Assembly (NCBI GenBank): GCA_015661395.1
Contig: JACWML010000003.1
Location: 1-64,000 of the forward strand
Reading direction: 5' to 3'
Source: Methanomicrobia archaeon
GTDB lineage: Archaea > Halobacteriota > Bog-38 > Methanoflorentales > Methanoflorentaceae
DNA: 64,000 nt
Shown here: one piece after another, positions 35,134 to 44,623 of the stretch
How positions within the stretch are numbered: the first letter of the stretch is position 1
How the letters are laid out: each line of letters starts with the position of its first letter
Translations under genes and position numbers: made by a program
Notes under the pieces: model-generated
Database searches by the model: none
Told to the model about the DNA's origin: nothing
What the model saw: the letters and a program-made list of their open reading frames with translations, nothing else

Positions 35134-35739
35134 TTATGTCAGCACAAATGAGCTCATTATTCGCTGTGCTTGCGCCAAGTAGGTGTTATAATCGCTGGGT
35201 ACGGCCTTGTAATTTATCACATAACCAGTGTTGTTATTTACTACGTAAGTCTGCATCACTTTGAGCGTCGTGTTAGCGGTAGTTTGACTTGTGTTAAGCT
35301 GGACCGGGATGAGTCCTTGAAAAACGATTGTTTGTGCTGGCTGGCCAGAAACTGTAGTGGTGTTGTTTGAAATCTGTTGGTAGCTCGGGTATTTGGTAAT
35401 GTTAGCCGTCTGAGAGGCAACATAACTGCCCAAAGTTTCGCCTGCGCTAAGACTATTCGCCCACACATTCACGCCATCAATTACAGAATTTGGATTCAGA
35501 TAGATATATATCCTCACTGGGGTTGTTGGATCGTTTGACGTATCTACTTTGAGTGCAGTAGGATATGTAATATTGAAACCAGCACCACTTGAAAAAGTCG
35601 TGTTGTTGCCACTGGTCATCTGTGACGATGGGGTCGGAGTCGGAGACGGGCTCGTACTCGTCGTGCAGCCGGCCGCCGTCGCCGCTAGTGTTATGAGCGC
35701 TGCGATCACGAGCGCCGTAATTAGATTGCGATTATCCAT
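35134..35739 (-). CDS. Surface lipoprotein with PsbP-like domain
   Basis: This 201-residue protein begins LITALVIAALITLAATAAGC, a lipobox-type signal (A-A-G-C), so the mature N-terminal cysteine is likely lipid-modified. A linker STSPSPTPTPS follows. The mature part (GAGFNITYPTALKVDTSNDP, LGSYVASQTANITKYPSYQQ, TYVVNNNTGYVINYKAVPSD) matches the PsbP-like domain common in methanogen lipoproteins (fold of PF18933/PsbP type). Many N-x-T/S sequons are present. It is exported and cell-surface anchored. Function unknown. Confidence 0.8.
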   Translation of the reverse strand: MDNRNLITALVIAALITLAATAAGCTTSTSPSPTPTPSSQMTSGNNTTFSSGAGFNITYPTALKVDTSNDPTTPVRIYIYLNPNSVIDGVNVWANSLSAGETLGSYVASQTANITKYPSYQQISNNTTTVSGQPAQTIVFQGLIPVQLNTSQTTANTTLKVMQTYVVNNNTGYVINYKAVPSDYNTYLAQAQRIMSSFVLT

Positions 35740-36036
35740 GGTATCAGATCTCGCGTAAAAGGAAAGCTTCTAGACAATAAAGGTTTGCATCTTCACGCAG
35801 AGCTGATTCGTGCGTGTATCCAAGCAACCGATGAATTGGTTGGTTTCATGTCGGCTCGCTTCGCTGCAGGAATAGTCGCGGCTGCTCCGTTCAACTTAGC
35901 CCCCCAATAAGTCTTTATTCGAAAAGGAACTTCAATGATGATGAGCAATCGCAAATCGTTGCACGTTGCGATGTTTCATGGTTTTGGAAGCTGCGCTTGA
36001 GATACCCACTTCGCAGCCTGCCACCTAGGTGGACGC

Positions 36037-37191
36037 ATGGCGAACGCGACAATCAAATATTCAAAGAGGCTAGACGTGCTGCCGCCCTACCTTTTCGCCC
36101 AAATAGATACGTTGAAGGCAGAAAAGGAGGCACAGGGAATTGACGTCATTGATCTTGGAGTGGGGGACCCAGATCAGCCAACGCCACCCTATATCGTAGA
36201 TTCTCTCGTGCGCGCCGCGCACAACGATGCGAACCATCGGTACCCGTCCTCTGAGGGTATGCTCGCATTTAGAGAGGCCGTGAGTGAGTGGTACGCGAAG
36301 AAAGGTATCGCTGTGGATCCAGCACGTGAGGCCTCCGCACTGATCGGATCGAAGGAAGGCATAGCGCATCTTCCCCTGGCCTTTATCAACCGAGGGGACA
36401 AAGTCCTTGTTCCCGATCCCGCGTATCCCGTTTACCGGATAGCAACTGTCATGGCTGATGGCAAGCCGATAAGCATGCCACTAACTGCTGACAACGGGTT
36501 CTTGCCTGATATTGATAAGGCGGTGACCGATGCCAAGTTGCTATTCATCAACTATCCGAACAATCCGACAGCCGCTGTCGCTGACCGTGGCTTTTTTAGA
36601 GCCATCGTCGATTACGCCTCTGACAACGATATTATCGTCTGCCACGACGCAGCGTATTTAGAGTTGACTTATGATGGCTACGCAGCTCCGTCGTTTCTCT
36701 CCACACCCGGGGCAATGGATGTTGGAATCGAAATCGGCAGCCTCTCCAAAACGTACAATATGACCGGCTGGCGAATAGGGTTTGCAGTAGGAAGCGCCGA
36801 CGTCATAGCCGGTCTCAGAAAAGTTAAATCGAACCTGGATTCAGGCGCATTCCAAGCGGTACAGGAAGCAGGGATCGCTGCTTTGACTGGGCCACAGGAC
36901 ACGGTTGAAGTGCTCAAGAAACTCTATTCAGAGCGCAGAGACGCACTGGTCGATGGCCTAAGGAACATTGGCTGGTCCGTGGACAAGCCGAAGGCAACGT
37001 TCTATGTCTGGGCTCCCGTTCCAGACGGAAGCTCCTCTCTCGAGTTTTCAATGCGACTTTTAAACGCCGGGATTGTCGCAACGCCAGGCATTGGCTTCGG
37101 AGACAACGGGGAGGGCTACATCAGATTTGCATTGACGATGCCCGTCAGTATGATCGAGGAGGCAGTGACGCGGCTCCAGGAGGTCCTTTGA
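36037..37191 (+). CDS. dapL: LL-diaminopimelate aminotransferase
   Basis: DapL converts tetrahydrodipicolinate and glutamate directly to LL-diaminopimelate, bypassing succinyl or acetyl intermediates. The 384-residue class-I aminotransferase has the DapL-like N-terminus LPPYLFAQIDTLKAEKEAQG with IDLGVGDPDQPTP, the PLP lysine in SLSKTYNMTGWRIGFAVG, and the FINYPNNPTAAV block. Function is assigned firmly because lysA and dapF follow directly, giving a complete DAP-to-lysine end route. A GGTGG ribosome site lies a few bases before the ATG. Its stop overlaps the lysA ATG in a TGATG arrangement, so the two are coupled. Confidence 0.92.
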   Translation: MANATIKYSKRLDVLPPYLFAQIDTLKAEKEAQGIDVIDLGVGDPDQPTPPYIVDSLVRAAHNDANHRYPSSEGMLAFREAVSEWYAKKGIAVDPAREASALIGSKEGIAHLPLAFINRGDKVLVPDPAYPVYRIATVMADGKPISMPLTADNGFLPDIDKAVTDAKLLFINYPNNPTAAVADRGFFRAIVDYASDNDIIVCHDAAYLELTYDGYAAPSFLSTPGAMDVGIEIGSLSKTYNMTGWRIGFAVGSADVIAGLRKVKSNLDSGAFQAVQEAGIAALTGPQDTVEVLKKLYSERRDALVDGLRNIGWSVDKPKATFYVWAPVPDGSSSLEFSMRLLNAGIVATPGIGFGDNGEGYIRFALTMPVSMIEEAVTRLQEVL

Positions 37192-38471
37192 TGGATTTCG
37201 GCACGCGCGAACATCTCGGCGAGAAGAACGGCCACCTCATCATCGGGGGCGCCGATGCCGTTGAGCTCGCACGGAAACACGGCACGCCGCTCTATGTCAC
37301 GGATGAGGCTCGCATTCGAAGCAACTACCGGCGCTTCGCGGCCGCGTTCCCCGATGCGGACGTATACTACGCCGTAAAGGCGAATGGTCACATAGCGGTT
37401 CTACGCATACTCGCGCAAGAAGGTGCCGGCGCCGACGTATTCTCCGATGGTGAGCTGTATACCGCCCTCCTTGCCGGGATCCGCCCCGACCGCATCCTCT
37501 TCAATGGAAACGCGAAAACGGACGCCGAACTTGCAATGGCTTGTGAAACCGGCGTGAGGGTGTCCGTTGATTCACCTGATGAGCTCCGAGCGCTCGCACG
37601 AATTGCCTCAGATGCGGACCGAGAGGTCGAAATCGCATTCAGGGTCAATCCCGAAGTATCCCCCGCGACGCACCCCAAGATCGCAACGGGCCTGGCGCAA
37701 TCGAAATTTGGCATCCCTCCCACTAAGGTGCTAGCGTGCTACGCCGACGCGCTCTCACTTGAAGGTGTCCGGCCTGTAGGCATTCATTGCCACATCGGTT
37801 CACAGATTCTCGAGCTTAGTCCCTTCGCAGAGATGATGACGCGGATGATGGATCTCGTTGAAAAGCTCAGAAACGACCTTGAGCTCGAGCTCGATTTCGT
37901 TGACATCGGCAGCGGACTGGGTATACCGTACGCTGGGACGGCGCCAACCCCAATCGACCTCGCGAATGTGATTCTGCCGATCTTCACCGAACGTACACGC
38001 GCGCTGGGGGCGCGCCCTAAGCTCGTGCTTGAACCGGGAAGATACGTCGTTGGTGACGGCGCAATTCTGCTCAGTGCGGTAAGCACCGTCAAGGAGGCGC
38101 ATAGCACTTTCGTCGGCGTTGACGCCGGGTTTAACCTTCTGCTTCGCCCGACCTTGTATGAGTCGTACCACGAGGTGATTGTCGCGAATAAGCTCGATAG
38201 AATACCCGATCACGTGTACACGGTCGTTGGTCCGATATGCGAAAGCGGCGACATACTGGCAAGAGATAGATCTCTTCCACACGTTGAAAAAGGGGACCTA
38301 ATCGCTATACTCGACACAGGTGCGTACGGGTTTGCCATGAGCTCTCAGTACAACGGACGCGCGCGCGCTAGTGAAGTCCTCGTTAACGCGGGTGAAGCAG
38401 AAATCATTCGAAGGCGCGAAACCTACGACGATCTCTTGATCGGGCAGCGTATTCCGCCGCGCCTGCTGTGA
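37191..38471 (+). CDS. lysA: Diaminopimelate decarboxylase
   Basis: LysA removes CO2 from meso-diaminopimelate to give L-lysine. The PLP-barrel protein of about 426 residues shows YYAVKANGHIAVLRILAQEG with the PLP lysine, GIHCHIGSQILELSPFAEMM, LDFVDIGSGLGIPY, LEPGRYVVGDGAI, and the active-site cysteine in VGPICESGDILARDR. I take the ATG at 37191 as start because it overlaps the dapL stop; the track uses the TTG three bases earlier. It is the second gene of the dapL-lysA-dapF operon. Confidence 0.96.
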   Translation: MDFGTREHLGEKNGHLIIGGADAVELARKHGTPLYVTDEARIRSNYRRFAAAFPDADVYYAVKANGHIAVLRILAQEGAGADVFSDGELYTALLAGIRPDRILFNGNAKTDAELAMACETGVRVSVDSPDELRALARIASDADREVEIAFRVNPEVSPATHPKIATGLAQSKFGIPPTKVLACYADALSLEGVRPVGIHCHIGSQILELSPFAEMMTRMMDLVEKLRNDLELELDFVDIGSGLGIPYAGTAPTPIDLANVILPIFTERTRALGARPKLVLEPGRYVVGDGAILLSAVSTVKEAHSTFVGVDAGFNLLLRPTLYESYHEVIVANKLDRIPDHVYTVVGPICESGDILARDRSLPHVEKGDLIAILDTGAYGFAMSSQYNGRARASEVLVNAGEAEIIRRRETYDDLLIGQRIPPRLL

Positions 38472-38480
38472 GGGTCCGCT

Positions 38481-39359
38481 ATGAGGGCGATAGAGTTCGT
38501 CAAGATGCAGGGCAATGGGAACGACTTCGTCATCATTGACGAGACCGAGAAAGTGACCATCAAAAACAAATCGAGTTTTGCCATAAAGACGTGTGATCGT
38601 CGGTTTGGCATAGGTGCCGATGGGATCCTTTTCCTGTCGCGGCCTGCGGGGGCCGATCTCGGCATGCGATTACTCCAGCCTGACGGTTCTGAAGCGGAGA
38701 TGTGCGGAAACGGCATTCGTTGTCTCGTCATGTACGCCGTCGATGCCGGATATGTGAAGCGTGGCAGCGTCACGGTGAAGACAAAGGCGGGGGTTCGCGA
38801 AGTCACCGCCAAGAAAAGCTCGGTAATTGTCGATATGGGCAAGCCTCGGTTTGCCCGCTCAGTGATACCAGCTCTGGGGACTGGCGGTCAATTCATCGAA
38901 AATCTGCACGGGGTGGTGGTTTCGGCTGTCAACACTGGCGTCCCTCACGCGGTGATCTTTGAGGATCAAGCTGATGTCGACGTGCACGACCTTGCAGTAA
39001 AGATTCGGTTTGATCCCGTGTTTCCTCAAGGAGCCAACGTCAATTTTGTGAAAGTCGATGGCAATACGCTTGTTGTTCGGACGTACGAGCGCGGCGTAGA
39101 ACGTGAGACTCTCAGCTGCGGCACCGGTGCTGTCGCAGCCGCAGCTGTAGCGAACCAGATGGGCCTCATAGGCACCCGGGTCACCGTCAAAACGTTAGGC
39201 GGTTCTTTGAAAGTTACTTTGCGGAAAGATCGCGCCCTGATGGAAGGGCCGGCGGAAACGGTCTACACGGGCATCTATTTCTTGAAAAAAAGGCTAAGCG
39301 TCAGTGAGTCCCTGACCCGTAATCCTGAAATATGCGCTTGTCTCGAGCGGCATTATTGA
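38481..39359 (+). CDS. dapF: Diaminopimelate epimerase
   Basis: DapF interconverts LL- and meso-diaminopimelate with two catalytic cysteines, one in AEMCGNGIRCLVMYA and the other in LSCGTGAVAAAAVANQ; both are present. The N-terminus EFVKMQGNGNDFVIIDE is diagnostic. The family normally ends soon after GPAETVYTGIY. Here about 27 extra residues follow (KKRLSVSESLTRNPEICACL), so the stop seems to have drifted, and the tail overlaps the end of radB on the other strand by 66 bp. It begins 9 bases after lysA and is the last gene of the lysine operon. Confidence 0.95.
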   Translation: MRAIEFVKMQGNGNDFVIIDETEKVTIKNKSSFAIKTCDRRFGIGADGILFLSRPAGADLGMRLLQPDGSEAEMCGNGIRCLVMYAVDAGYVKRGSVTVKTKAGVREVTAKKSSVIVDMGKPRFARSVIPALGTGGQFIENLHGVVVSAVNTGVPHAVIFEDQADVDVHDLAVKIRFDPVFPQGANVNFVKVDGNTLVVRTYERGVERETLSCGTGAVAAAAVANQMGLIGTRVTVKTLGGSLKVTLRKDRALMEGPAETVYTGIYFLKKRLSVSESLTRNPEICACLERHY

Positions 39360-39968
39360 ATGCTTCTTCAATATCGCGCATCGCCGTTCCGAATGAGTTT
39401 TTACGAACTGTAAAACGATAGCGGAGACGTTATCAAGCAAATATCCAGCAACAGGCAGTACCTCCTTGGTGTCGGTGTCGACATACACCTGATTCGTTAA
39501 CATAACAGCTAGGTCATACTTTTTAGCTAGACCGAGCAGCAAAAGAACTTGATTGGCGATGGCGTGTCGCGACCTAATCTCCGTGTTTTTGGCATGTTCG
39601 AGCCGATAGTACGTGGTCGCCGCGTCGAAAATGATAAGCCCTACATTTTCCTTCGCTATTTTCCTGACATTGCGCAGCGTAGCCCCCTGCTGGTCGAAGC
39701 TTTTCACCTCGAAAACGAGCAGTTTTTGACTGATCTGTACAGTGTCTGTTGCAGCGATCTGAGCGAAGCGTTCACCCGGGAACGGACCAGAAGCGATAAA
39801 TATCACGCGCTTTTCGCGTCTTATGACGTTCGTAGCTAGCTGTATACATAGGCTGGTCTTCCCACTTCCCGGCTCTCCATAAATATGCGACACGACTCCT
39901 GTCGGAAAGCCGCCCCCGATGAGGGCATCGATGCCGTGGCAGGTACTTGAATAAAGCGTACTGTTCAC
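39294..39968 (-). CDS. radB: RadB recombinase paralogue
   Basis: This 224-residue RecA-fold ATPase lacks the N-terminal HhH domain of RadA, as expected for RadB. Walker A is GEPGSGKTSLCIQL, preceded by IDALIGGGFPTGVVSHIYG. Walker B is VGLIIFDAATTYYRL, and ANQVLLLLGLAKKYDLAVML with LTNQVYVD matches the RecA core. RadB binds DNA weakly and modulates RadA in archaeal recombination. The start is a GTG. The end overlaps dapF antisense by 66 bp. RadA is at 61.0 kb. Confidence 0.93.
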   Translation of the reverse strand: MNSTLYSSTCHGIDALIGGGFPTGVVSHIYGEPGSGKTSLCIQLATNVIRREKRVIFIASGPFPGERFAQIAATDTVQISQKLLVFEVKSFDQQGATLRNVRKIAKENVGLIIFDAATTYYRLEHAKNTEIRSRHAIANQVLLLLGLAKKYDLAVMLTNQVYVDTDTKEVLPVAGYLLDNVSAIVLQFVKTHSERRCAILKKHSIMPLETSAYFRITGQGLTDA

Positions 39969-40078
39969 TTCCTCAGAGCAAATCTAACCTCAAAAACAAC
40001 GCAAAGCCGTTCGCTATGGCATTATAGGGAGTTAGAGTTATAAACTTTCGTTTCAGAATAAAAGCAGGAGGGGCAAAG

Positions 40079-40840
40079 ATTTACATCGCCCTAGCAACGA
40101 CGGACTTCGCACTCTACCAGGACATCACCAGAGAGCTTCGCGAAAAGAGGCTCAAATTTGTAACTGTTGCGCCAAGCGAAGCTATAGGGCGCGAAGTTGG
40201 CGTGGTGATTACTTCTGACAAGGAGGCGAGCGCAATCTCCTTTCCGAATGTCGTTATCGCGTCTGATCCCGAGATGGCGGTCAGCGAAGCGATACGACGT
40301 CTCAGGAACACCGGCGTGCCTGAAAGCGCCGTCATAGGGATCGATCCAGGAGATGAACCCGGCATTGCCGTCGTCGCGAATGGTATTGTTGAGGCGGTTT
40401 ATCGCGTCCCCTTAAGGCAGGCCTCGAAGATTGTGGAGCGCATTCGGCAGACCTATCCTGATATCCTCGTACGAATTGGAAACGGAGCACGCCTGACGAG
40501 CACGCATTTAGCAAACGCCTTAATTTCGCACGGCATCGCCGTTGAGTTCGTCGATGAAAGCGGAACTTCGCCATACCTGGGGAAGGGCACGGCAGGAATC
40601 GCGATCTCAGACATCGTTGCTGCAATCAACATCGCATACACGCAAGGCACCCCGGCGGGACGTCAAGACGTGCTCCCTTCGAAGGGTGAGATCCGGCGGA
40701 TTCAAGAGAGGACCAGAGAGCTCTCTGAAGGTCGAACGACGATTTCGCGAAAGCTTGCCCAAAGGGTAGCGAACGGCGAAATAACGATAAACCAAGCTCT
40801 CGCAGAACACGAGGGGGCAGGCCATAATAAAACGCACTAG
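40079..40840 (+). CDS. Predicted RNase H-fold (RuvC/YqgF-like) archaeal protein
   Basis: The track starts at 40202, but the frame is open upstream and codes for YIALATTDFALYQDITRELR and KFVTVAPSEAIGREVG, clearly part of the protein. A strong GGAGGGG site (40067-40073) lies 5 bases before an ATT at 40079; no ATG/GTG/TTG is available there. From that start the product has about 253 residues. The core VIGIDPGDEPGIAVVANG has the D-P-G of RuvC-like nucleases, LVRIGNGARLTSTHLANAL follows, and VEFVDESGTSPYLGKG has the second acidic group. The C-terminus is a helical tail. The role is unknown; radB is the neighbour. It ends 4 bases into the end of larC. Confidence 0.75.
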   Translation: MYIALATTDFALYQDITRELREKRLKFVTVAPSEAIGREVGVVITSDKEASAISFPNVVIASDPEMAVSEAIRRLRNTGVPESAVIGIDPGDEPGIAVVANGIVEAVYRVPLRQASKIVERIRQTYPDILVRIGNGARLTSTHLANALISHGIAVEFVDESGTSPYLGKGTAGIAISDIVAAINIAYTQGTPAGRQDVLPSKGEIRRIQERTRELSEGRTTISRKLAQRVANGEITINQALAEHEGAGHNKTH

Positions 40841-42024
40841 CCGCCGAGTCGGTCCCAAGCCTCCTGTTCAGCTATCCTCATAACACGCTTAACAGGGATA
40901 TTTAGCTTCTTGGCAAGCGCAGTTGCTTCGTCAAATTCGGCGGCAACGTTGAGTACAGTCCCGTGCTGGTCTGTCGCAACTTTTACGTTGATCGCGTGGG
41001 ATTCATTGCCTATGCGCACCGTTACGGGCTCAAAACGCCTCAGTGTTTTGATTCTATGATGTGTAGGCGTGATTCGCACCCCCAAGCTGCCAGTTTCTTC
41101 AATGATCTTCTTTGCAAGTCGGTGCGATTCAGCGGGTTGGGTGATCACCTGGATAATGTGTCCAGTTCTGCTTTTTTTCCCCGTCGTAGGTATTATTGCC
41201 ACGTCGAGTGCGCCAATTTCGAGGAGCCCCTCTATGAGACTTCCGAGTACCTCCCCTGTGACGTCATCCACGTTAGTTTCAAGCACCTGGACGTCATCGA
41301 GTAGCAGATCTTCATTGACCTGGCCGAGCGTGGCACGCAGGACGTTTGCGTGAAGGTAGTCTCGAGACCCAGCGCCGTACCCCACGCGCTCGGGGGTCAT
41401 TTGCGGCAAGAAAACGTCCGAAATTCCGGTGAAAAAGGCAAGTATCGCTGCACCTGTCGGGGTGAGCAGTTCGCCCTCAACGGGCCCTCCTCTGGTTATC
41501 AGGTGGTATTTTGAGAGTATGGCAGCGGTCACAGGAGCGGGGACGGGCAGATGCCCGTGATCAGTCTCTACAGACCCCCCACCCACGCATATAGGGGCCG
41601 TGAATATGGAGTTAACCTGGAGTTGTGAAACAGCAGTGCAGGCGCCGATCACATCTGCAACGGCATCTTGAGCGCCCACTTGGTGGAACACGAGCTCATC
41701 TGTGTGAACTCCGTGCACGGCTGCCTCTGCCTCTGCTAGGATCCCAAATATCGCGGTCGCGTCTGCGAGTATCGTTGAACTGATCCCGCACGATTGAATC
41801 GCGTTGATGAGTTCCAGGTACGAGCGTAACCCGTCGTGCGCGATCACGTTGACGCGCGTTGCCCGTATCCCTGACTTTCGCACCTCGCAGATCTGTACTT
41901 CAACGCCTGCGGCAGCTTCCATGTTCTCTCGAACCGCGGATGCGTCCGCGCCAAGATCGATGAGGCATCCGGTCAGCATATCCCCCGAAGCGCCGGAAAA
42001 AGGCTCAAATGCAAGTATCGTCAT
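40837..42024 (-). CDS. larC: LarC-family nickel-insertion protein (DUF111)
   Basis: LarC is the CTP-dependent enzyme that inserts nickel into the pincer cofactor of lactate racemase. The family is also widespread in methanogens without LarA. This 395-residue protein carries the diagnostic start TILAFEPFSGASGDMLTGCL, HEHS-like VHTDELVFHQVGAQDAVADV, ICVGGGSVETDHGHLPVPAP and GPVEGELLTPTGAAILAFFT. The C-terminal ferredoxin-like half includes VLETNVDDVTGEVLGSLIEG. In bacteria LarC1 and LarC2 are often split; here it is one ORF. No larA, larB or larE is visible in this window. It is divergent from cdc48. Confidence 0.93.
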   Translation of the reverse strand: MTILAFEPFSGASGDMLTGCLIDLGADASAVRENMEAAAGVEVQICEVRKSGIRATRVNVIAHDGLRSYLELINAIQSCGISSTILADATAIFGILAEAEAAVHGVHTDELVFHQVGAQDAVADVIGACTAVSQLQVNSIFTAPICVGGGSVETDHGHLPVPAPVTAAILSKYHLITRGGPVEGELLTPTGAAILAFFTGISDVFLPQMTPERVGYGAGSRDYLHANVLRATLGQVNEDLLLDDVQVLETNVDDVTGEVLGSLIEGLLEIGALDVAIIPTTGKKSRTGHIIQVITQPAESHRLAKKIIEETGSLGVRITPTHHRIKTLRRFEPVTVRIGNESHAINVKVATDQHGTVLNVAAEFDEATALAKKLNIPVKRVMRIAEQEAWDRLGG

Positions 42025-42053
42025 GCGTATGCAGCTAGGGCTCTTTTAGCCAC

Positions 42054-42065
42054 CCTTATATATCA
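42054..42065 (+). promoter_or_regulatory. TATA element between larC and cdc48
   Basis: CCTTATATATCA lies 34-45 bp before the cdc48 ATG. Its near-symmetry (TATATA) could also serve larC on the minus strand, since only 74 bp separate the two start codons. Confidence 0.5.
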
Positions 42066-42098
42066 CCATGTTATCATATAAGCTTAGGTTCTGATCGT

Positions 42099-44315
42099 AT
42101 GCCGCAAGAGGTCCAGCTAAAAGTCGCCAAAGCCTATCCGAACGATTCTGGAAGGGGTATCGCTCGACTCGACCCAGACACACTTCTCAAGCTTCAGCTG
42201 TCTCCTGGAGAAATCATAGAAATCGTTGGCAAGACCAGTACCGCTGCCAAAGTCTGGCGGGCCGATCGTCAGGATTGGCACGAGGGCATCATACGGATAG
42301 ATGGTTTCATTCGTCAAAACGCAGGCGTCGGGATGGGGGAGCGCGTTCTTGTGCGCAAGTCAAAGGTGAACGAAGCGCAGAAAGTTGTGCTTGCCCCTCC
42401 TGAAGGGAGCGTTGCCCAACCGCTTGCCGAGATGACGGATAGCGTGCACCGTCAGCTGCTCAAGCGCCCAATGGTTCAGGGGGACGTCGTGCCCATTATG
42501 AGTGTCGCGTCACACCCGCTCTTGCGGGTGCCGGGTCAAGCCGTGCCCCTTGTCGTCGTCAATACGAGTCCGCTCGGCGTAGTATTCATCACTGAGCGGA
42601 CCCAACTTGATCTAAGGGATAAGCCCGTCAAAGGGTTTGAATCCGTGCGCGCTACGGGCATCTCGTACGAAGATATCGGAGGCCTAAGCGACGAGATACA
42701 GCGCATACGAGAGGTGATCGAACTTCCGATGAAGCATCCCGAGGTCTTCCAAACCCTTGGCATAACGCCACCGAGCGGCGTGCTGCTTCACGGGCCCCCT
42801 GGTACTGGCAAGACGCTCATTGCAAAAGCCGTTGCGAACGAATCGGGCGCAACGTTCTATTCGATAGCGGGACCGGAGATTATGAGCAAGTACTACGGGG
42901 AGAGCGAGCAACGACTGCGTGAAATCTTCGATGAAGCCCGCGATCGCACCCCCTCGATTGTGTTTATCGATGAGCTTGATTCGATCGCGCCGAAGCGCGA
43001 AGACGTAACCGGAGAAGTCGAGCGACGCGTTGTCGCGCAGCTGCTTACCATAATGGATGGGCTTGAAGAGCGGGGCGAAATAATCATAGTCGGAGCGACA
43101 AACAGGGTTGAAGCGATTGATCCTGCGTTAAGGCGTCCGGGGCGGTTCGATAGGGAGATTGAAATATCGGTGCCGGATTATAGCGGCAGACAGGAGATAC
43201 TACAGATTCACACGCGGGACATGCCACTCGCCAGCGACGTCAAGCTTGAAGCGCTAGCGAGCATCACCCACGGCTTTGTGGGAGCAGATCTTCTCTCGCT
43301 CACGAAAGAGGCGGCGATGCGTGCCTTGAGGAGATACATGCCCGACATCGACCTCGACAAGGAGATTCCGGCAGAGACCCTCACTAAAATGAAAATCACT
43401 GACGAGGATTTCAGCGAAGCGTTTCGAGAAATACAGCCGAGTGCCCTCCGTGAAATCCTTGTCGAAATTCCTGATACCACCTGGAGCGACGTAGGCGGGC
43501 TTGAGGAAGCTCGGCAGGAGTTGATCGAAGCGATAGAATGGCCTCTGAAAGAGCCCCGATCATTTAGAAGAATGGGCATTAAGCCGCCCCGGGGCATCTT
43601 GCTCTTCGGACCGCCAGGAACTGGCAAGACCCTCATCGTCAGAGCGGTGGCTAATGAAACTGAAGCGAACTTCATAAGCGTGCGGGGCCCAGAGCTGATG
43701 AGTAAATGGGTCGGCGAATCAGAGCGTGCAGTAAGGAGCATTTTTAAGAAGGCGCGACAAGTGGCGCCTGTTGTTGTTTTTCTCGACGAACTCGATGCGC
43801 TCGCCCCCGTGAGAGGCGTAGAAGACACGTCACGGGTCTCGGAACGAGTCGTGAACACTCTGCTGACCGAGCTTGACGGATTGCAAGATCTAAAGGACAT
43901 TGTCGTGATCGCCGCTACGAATCGGCCGGACATAGTGGATCCGGCGCTCTTACGCTCAGGACGATTCGACCGAATGATATTGCTTGGTGCGCCTCAGAAG
44001 AGTGCGCGAGTATCAATCTTGAATATCCACACGCGGACAATGCCCCTCTCCGATGACGTGGACATCGAAGAGCTTGCTGATCTTACTGAGTGGTACGTGG
44101 GCAGCGACTTAGAAACTCTCTGCAAAGAGGCGGCAATGCTCGCGTTACGAGAGGCGATGGACATAAGTTCCATTGAAATGCGGCACTTTAGAGAGGCTCT
44201 CAAAAAAGTACGGCCGGCGATTGACGAACACACGATGCAATACTATGAGCAGATAAAACAGAAATTTGCAGGGGGCCGACCTGCTGAGCCGACGACGCAC
44301 ATAAGCTATCAGTGA
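42099..44315 (+). CDS. cdc48: Cdc48/VCP-like AAA ATPase
   Basis: This 738-residue double AAA unfoldase has an N-domain ([20 protein letters not shown]), D1 with Walker [14 protein letters not shown] and Walker [15 protein letters not shown], and D2 with [13 protein letters not shown] and [15 protein letters not shown]. Both have second-region-of-homology arginines ([26 protein letters not shown]). It unfolds ubiquitin-like/SAMP-tagged or damaged proteins and feeds them to the archaeal proteasome. The C-terminus ends ISYQ, with tyrosine second from the end as in HbYX proteasome-docking tails but with serine in the hydrophobic place. It is full length, alone in its transcript, with a PRC-barrel gene after it. 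Confidence 0.97.
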   Translation: MPQEVQLKVAKAYPNDSGRGIARLDPDTLLKLQLSPGEIIEIVGKTSTAAKVWRADRQDWHEGIIRIDGFIRQNAGVGMGERVLVRKSKVNEAQKVVLAPPEGSVAQPLAEMTDSVHRQLLKRPMVQGDVVPIMSVASHPLLRVPGQAVPLVVVNTSPLGVVFITERTQLDLRDKPVKGFESVRATGISYEDIGGLSDEIQRIREVIELPMKHPEVFQTLGITPPSGVLLHGPPGTGKTLIAKAVANESGATFYSIAGPEIMSKYYGESEQRLREIFDEARDRTPSIVFIDELDSIAPKREDVTGEVERRVVAQLLTIMDGLEERGEIIIVGATNRVEAIDPALRRPGRFDREIEISVPDYSGRQEILQIHTRDMPLASDVKLEALASITHGFVGADLLSLTKEAAMRALRRYMPDIDLDKEIPAETLTKMKITDEDFSEAFREIQPSALREILVEIPDTTWSDVGGLEEARQELIEAIEWPLKEPRSFRRMGIKPPRGILLFGPPGTGKTLIVRAVANETEANFISVRGPELMSKWVGESERAVRSIFKKARQVAPVVVFLDELDALAPVRGVEDTSRVSERVVNTLLTELDGLQDLKDIVVIAATNRPDIVDPALLRSGRFDRMILLGAPQKSARVSILNIHTRTMPLSDDVDIEELADLTEWYVGSDLETLCKEAAMLALREAMDISSIEMRHFREALKKVRPAIDEHTMQYYEQIKQKFAGGRPAEPTTHISYQ

Positions 44316-44330
44316 GCGTGTTACGAGAAA

Positions 44331-44346
44331 CCCTTTATATGATAAC
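44331..44346 (+). promoter_or_regulatory. TATA box of the PRC-barrel gene
   Basis: CCCTTTATATGATAAC is a strong BRE/TATA match centred 25-28 bp before the ATG at 44363. Transcription would begin close to the ATG, so this is likely a leaderless mRNA. No Shine-Dalgarno is visible. Confidence 0.6.
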
Positions 44347-44362
44347 TACATAGCAAGCAAAG

Positions 44363-44623
44363 ATGAAAAAGGAGATATTCGCTAAGAATCTGTCTAATAA
44401 GCAAGTAATGGGGAGCGATGGCACAGACATCGGCACGCTTTATGACCTCATTATAGATGGGAGCACAGGCGATATCCTTGATCTAAAAGTGAAGCCCGAT
44501 CCCGACCTGAATCTGCAGGAGTTTAGGACAGAAAACGACTTTATATTTCTGCCATTTGACGCCGTCAGGGCGATAAAGGACTACATCGTCGTCGACAGAA
44601 AGTTAATCAAACAGCCGCAGTGA
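44363..44623 (+). CDS. PRC-barrel domain protein
   Basis: This 86-residue protein consists of one PRC-barrel: KEIFAKNLSNKQVMGSDGTD, IGTLYDLIIDGSTGDILDLK, FIFLPFDAVRAIKDYIVVDR. Small archaeal PRC-barrel proteins occur in RNA metabolism (RimM-like) and recently in cell division (CdpB-like), so its exact role is open. It has its own strong promoter and no co-transcribed partner. The length is typical for archaeal single-domain PRC-barrels. Confidence 0.92.
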   Translation: MKKEIFAKNLSNKQVMGSDGTDIGTLYDLIIDGSTGDILDLKVKPDPDLNLQEFRTENDFIFLPFDAVRAIKDYIVVDRKLIKQPQ

